Source: Nitrincola alkalilacustris
GTDB lineage: Bacteria > Pseudomonadota > Gammaproteobacteria > Pseudomonadales > Balneatricaceae
Assembly (NCBI RefSeq): GCF_008973755.1
Contig: NZ_WBOM01000011.1
Location: 51,570 to 115,569, forward strand
Length of the DNA stretch: 64,000 nt
Direction: 5' to 3'
Shown: piece by piece, positions 63,563 to 64,000 of the stretch
Layout of the letters: the number at the start of each line of letters is the position of its first letter
Numbering within the stretch: the stretch's first letter is position 1
Made by a program: the position numbers and the translations under genes
Notes under the pieces: model-generated
The model's database searches: none
The model's input: the letters and a program-made list of their open reading frames with translations, nothing else
Told to the model about the DNA's origin: nothing

Positions 63563-64000
63563 CACCCCAGTCTGTAAAATCCTTGTTGGTGGTCAGGATG
63601 ATGGAGCGGTATTCATAGAGACTGTTGATCAGTTGGAAGAGGTTGTACCGCGATTGTCGGCTCATGGGCAGGTAACCTAACTCATCGATGATCAGTAGGT
63701 CATTTTTGGCCAAGAGGTTGATGCGCTTCTTCAGCTCACCCCGTTTCTCAGCTAGCTCCAGCTCTTCCACTAAGGCCATGGCAGTTTTGAACAGTACCTT
63801 GTAGCCCGCCTCGATGGCTTTGTAGCCCAGACCAATGGCAAGGTGGGTTTTGCCAACACCGGGAGGACCTATAAACACCAGATTCTGGCGCGCATCCAGG
63901 AAGTTAAAGTCCAACAAGGCACTGATCTGGCGTTTGGTAATGGTTGTCTGGTGACGGTAGTCGAAGTCATCCAAGCGCTTTTCCATCGGGAAGTGAGCTT
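63555..64000 (-). pseudogene. istB: istB, N-terminal part (interrupted, runs off the window)
   Basis: IS21 helper ATPase. Walker A is GPPGVGKTHLAIGLG and Walker B LLIIDELGYLP, followed by TTNKDFTDWGEFF where IS66 interrupts it. The frame stays open to the window edge (…AHFPMEKRLDDFDY), so the gene begins outside. In the present state it ends in IS66 sequence (…VSAHKPAPVF) and is not expected to function fully. Confidence 0.9.

Larger units (their letters stand above)
60930..64000 (-). mobile_element. IS21-family element, partial, interrupted by IS66
   Basis: Outer end starts TGTCAATGG, with two 20-bp terminal repeats (GGCCA-N6-TTGACCCAC at 60937-60956 and 60961-60980), the multiple-repeat ends of IS21 elements. 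It carries istB; istA would lie beyond the right window edge. IS66 insertion breaks istB. Confidence 0.8.

Noticed and set aside
1..64000. tRNA, rRNA or tmRNA genes
   Set aside because: I saw no cloverleaf or conserved T-arm. The GGGTTTGAACC stretch near 44921 lacks the rest of a tRNA.

Overview
The window looks like a chromosomal segment of a marine-type gammaproteobacterium near the Oceanospirillaceae/Pseudomonas radiation. The evidence is conserved gene order: ruvCAB; ybgC-tolQRAB-pal-cpoB-queC; nadA, bepA-type protease, tusA-like, AI-2E permease, bcp, dapA, bamC, purC; lon-hupB-ppiD; gloB-methyltransferase-rnhA-dnaQ; and TetR (PsrA-like)-LdtA-type transpeptidase-nagZ. From sequence alone I can place it at family/order level but cannot name a species.

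Positions 1-56112 are ordinary, densely packed core genome. 1-2782: propionyl-CoA synthetase and an SDR dehydrogenase. 2876-6735: a small orphan gene, then ETF:ubiquinone oxidoreductase divergent from etfBA (electron transfer from acyl-CoA oxidation to ubiquinone). 6821-14624: two conserved small or unknown genes, a HIT protein, aspS (with sequence marks of a non-discriminating enzyme), the YebC-type regulator, ruvCAB and a mini-DksA. 14749-21909: the Tol-Pal envelope operon, queC and nadA. 22018-29711: envelope protease, sulfur carrier, dapA, bamC, purC and a 2-hydroxyacid dehydrogenase. 29736-37608: RNA modification (rluA, rlmD), nfuA, lon behind a near-consensus heat-shock promoter, hupB and ppiD. 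37681-43425: a complete yejABEF-type peptide importer. 43588-56112: mltD, gloB, rnhA, dnaQ, nudC, sohB, the PsrA-like/L,D-transpeptidase/nagZ wall-recycling cluster, and cydDC.

From 56250 to the right edge the window is mobile DNA. An integron integrase gene (intI, minus strand) with a LexA-type box over its promoter faces an attI site. Two tandem, practically identical 1.3-kb gene cassettes follow. Each carries a complete IS91-type (HUH, two-tyrosine) transposase ORF and ends in a well-formed attC site (R boxes, 5-nt spacers, L boxes with one extrahelical G, paired inner stem). A third, AT-rich cassette-like ORF with Cys/His motifs follows and is apparently truncated. Beyond it lies the end of an IS21-family element whose istB is split by an IS66-family element. 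The IS66 copy has matching terminal inverted repeats and a perfect 8-bp target duplication (GAAGAACT), and removing it restores the istB reading frame exactly.

The most unusual item is the transposase-in-a-cassette pair. An HUH transposase, which works on single-stranded DNA hairpins, is packaged as an integron cassette, whose attC is itself recombined as a folded single strand. The attC lies at the 3' end of the transposase gene, where IS91 elements carry their replication origin.
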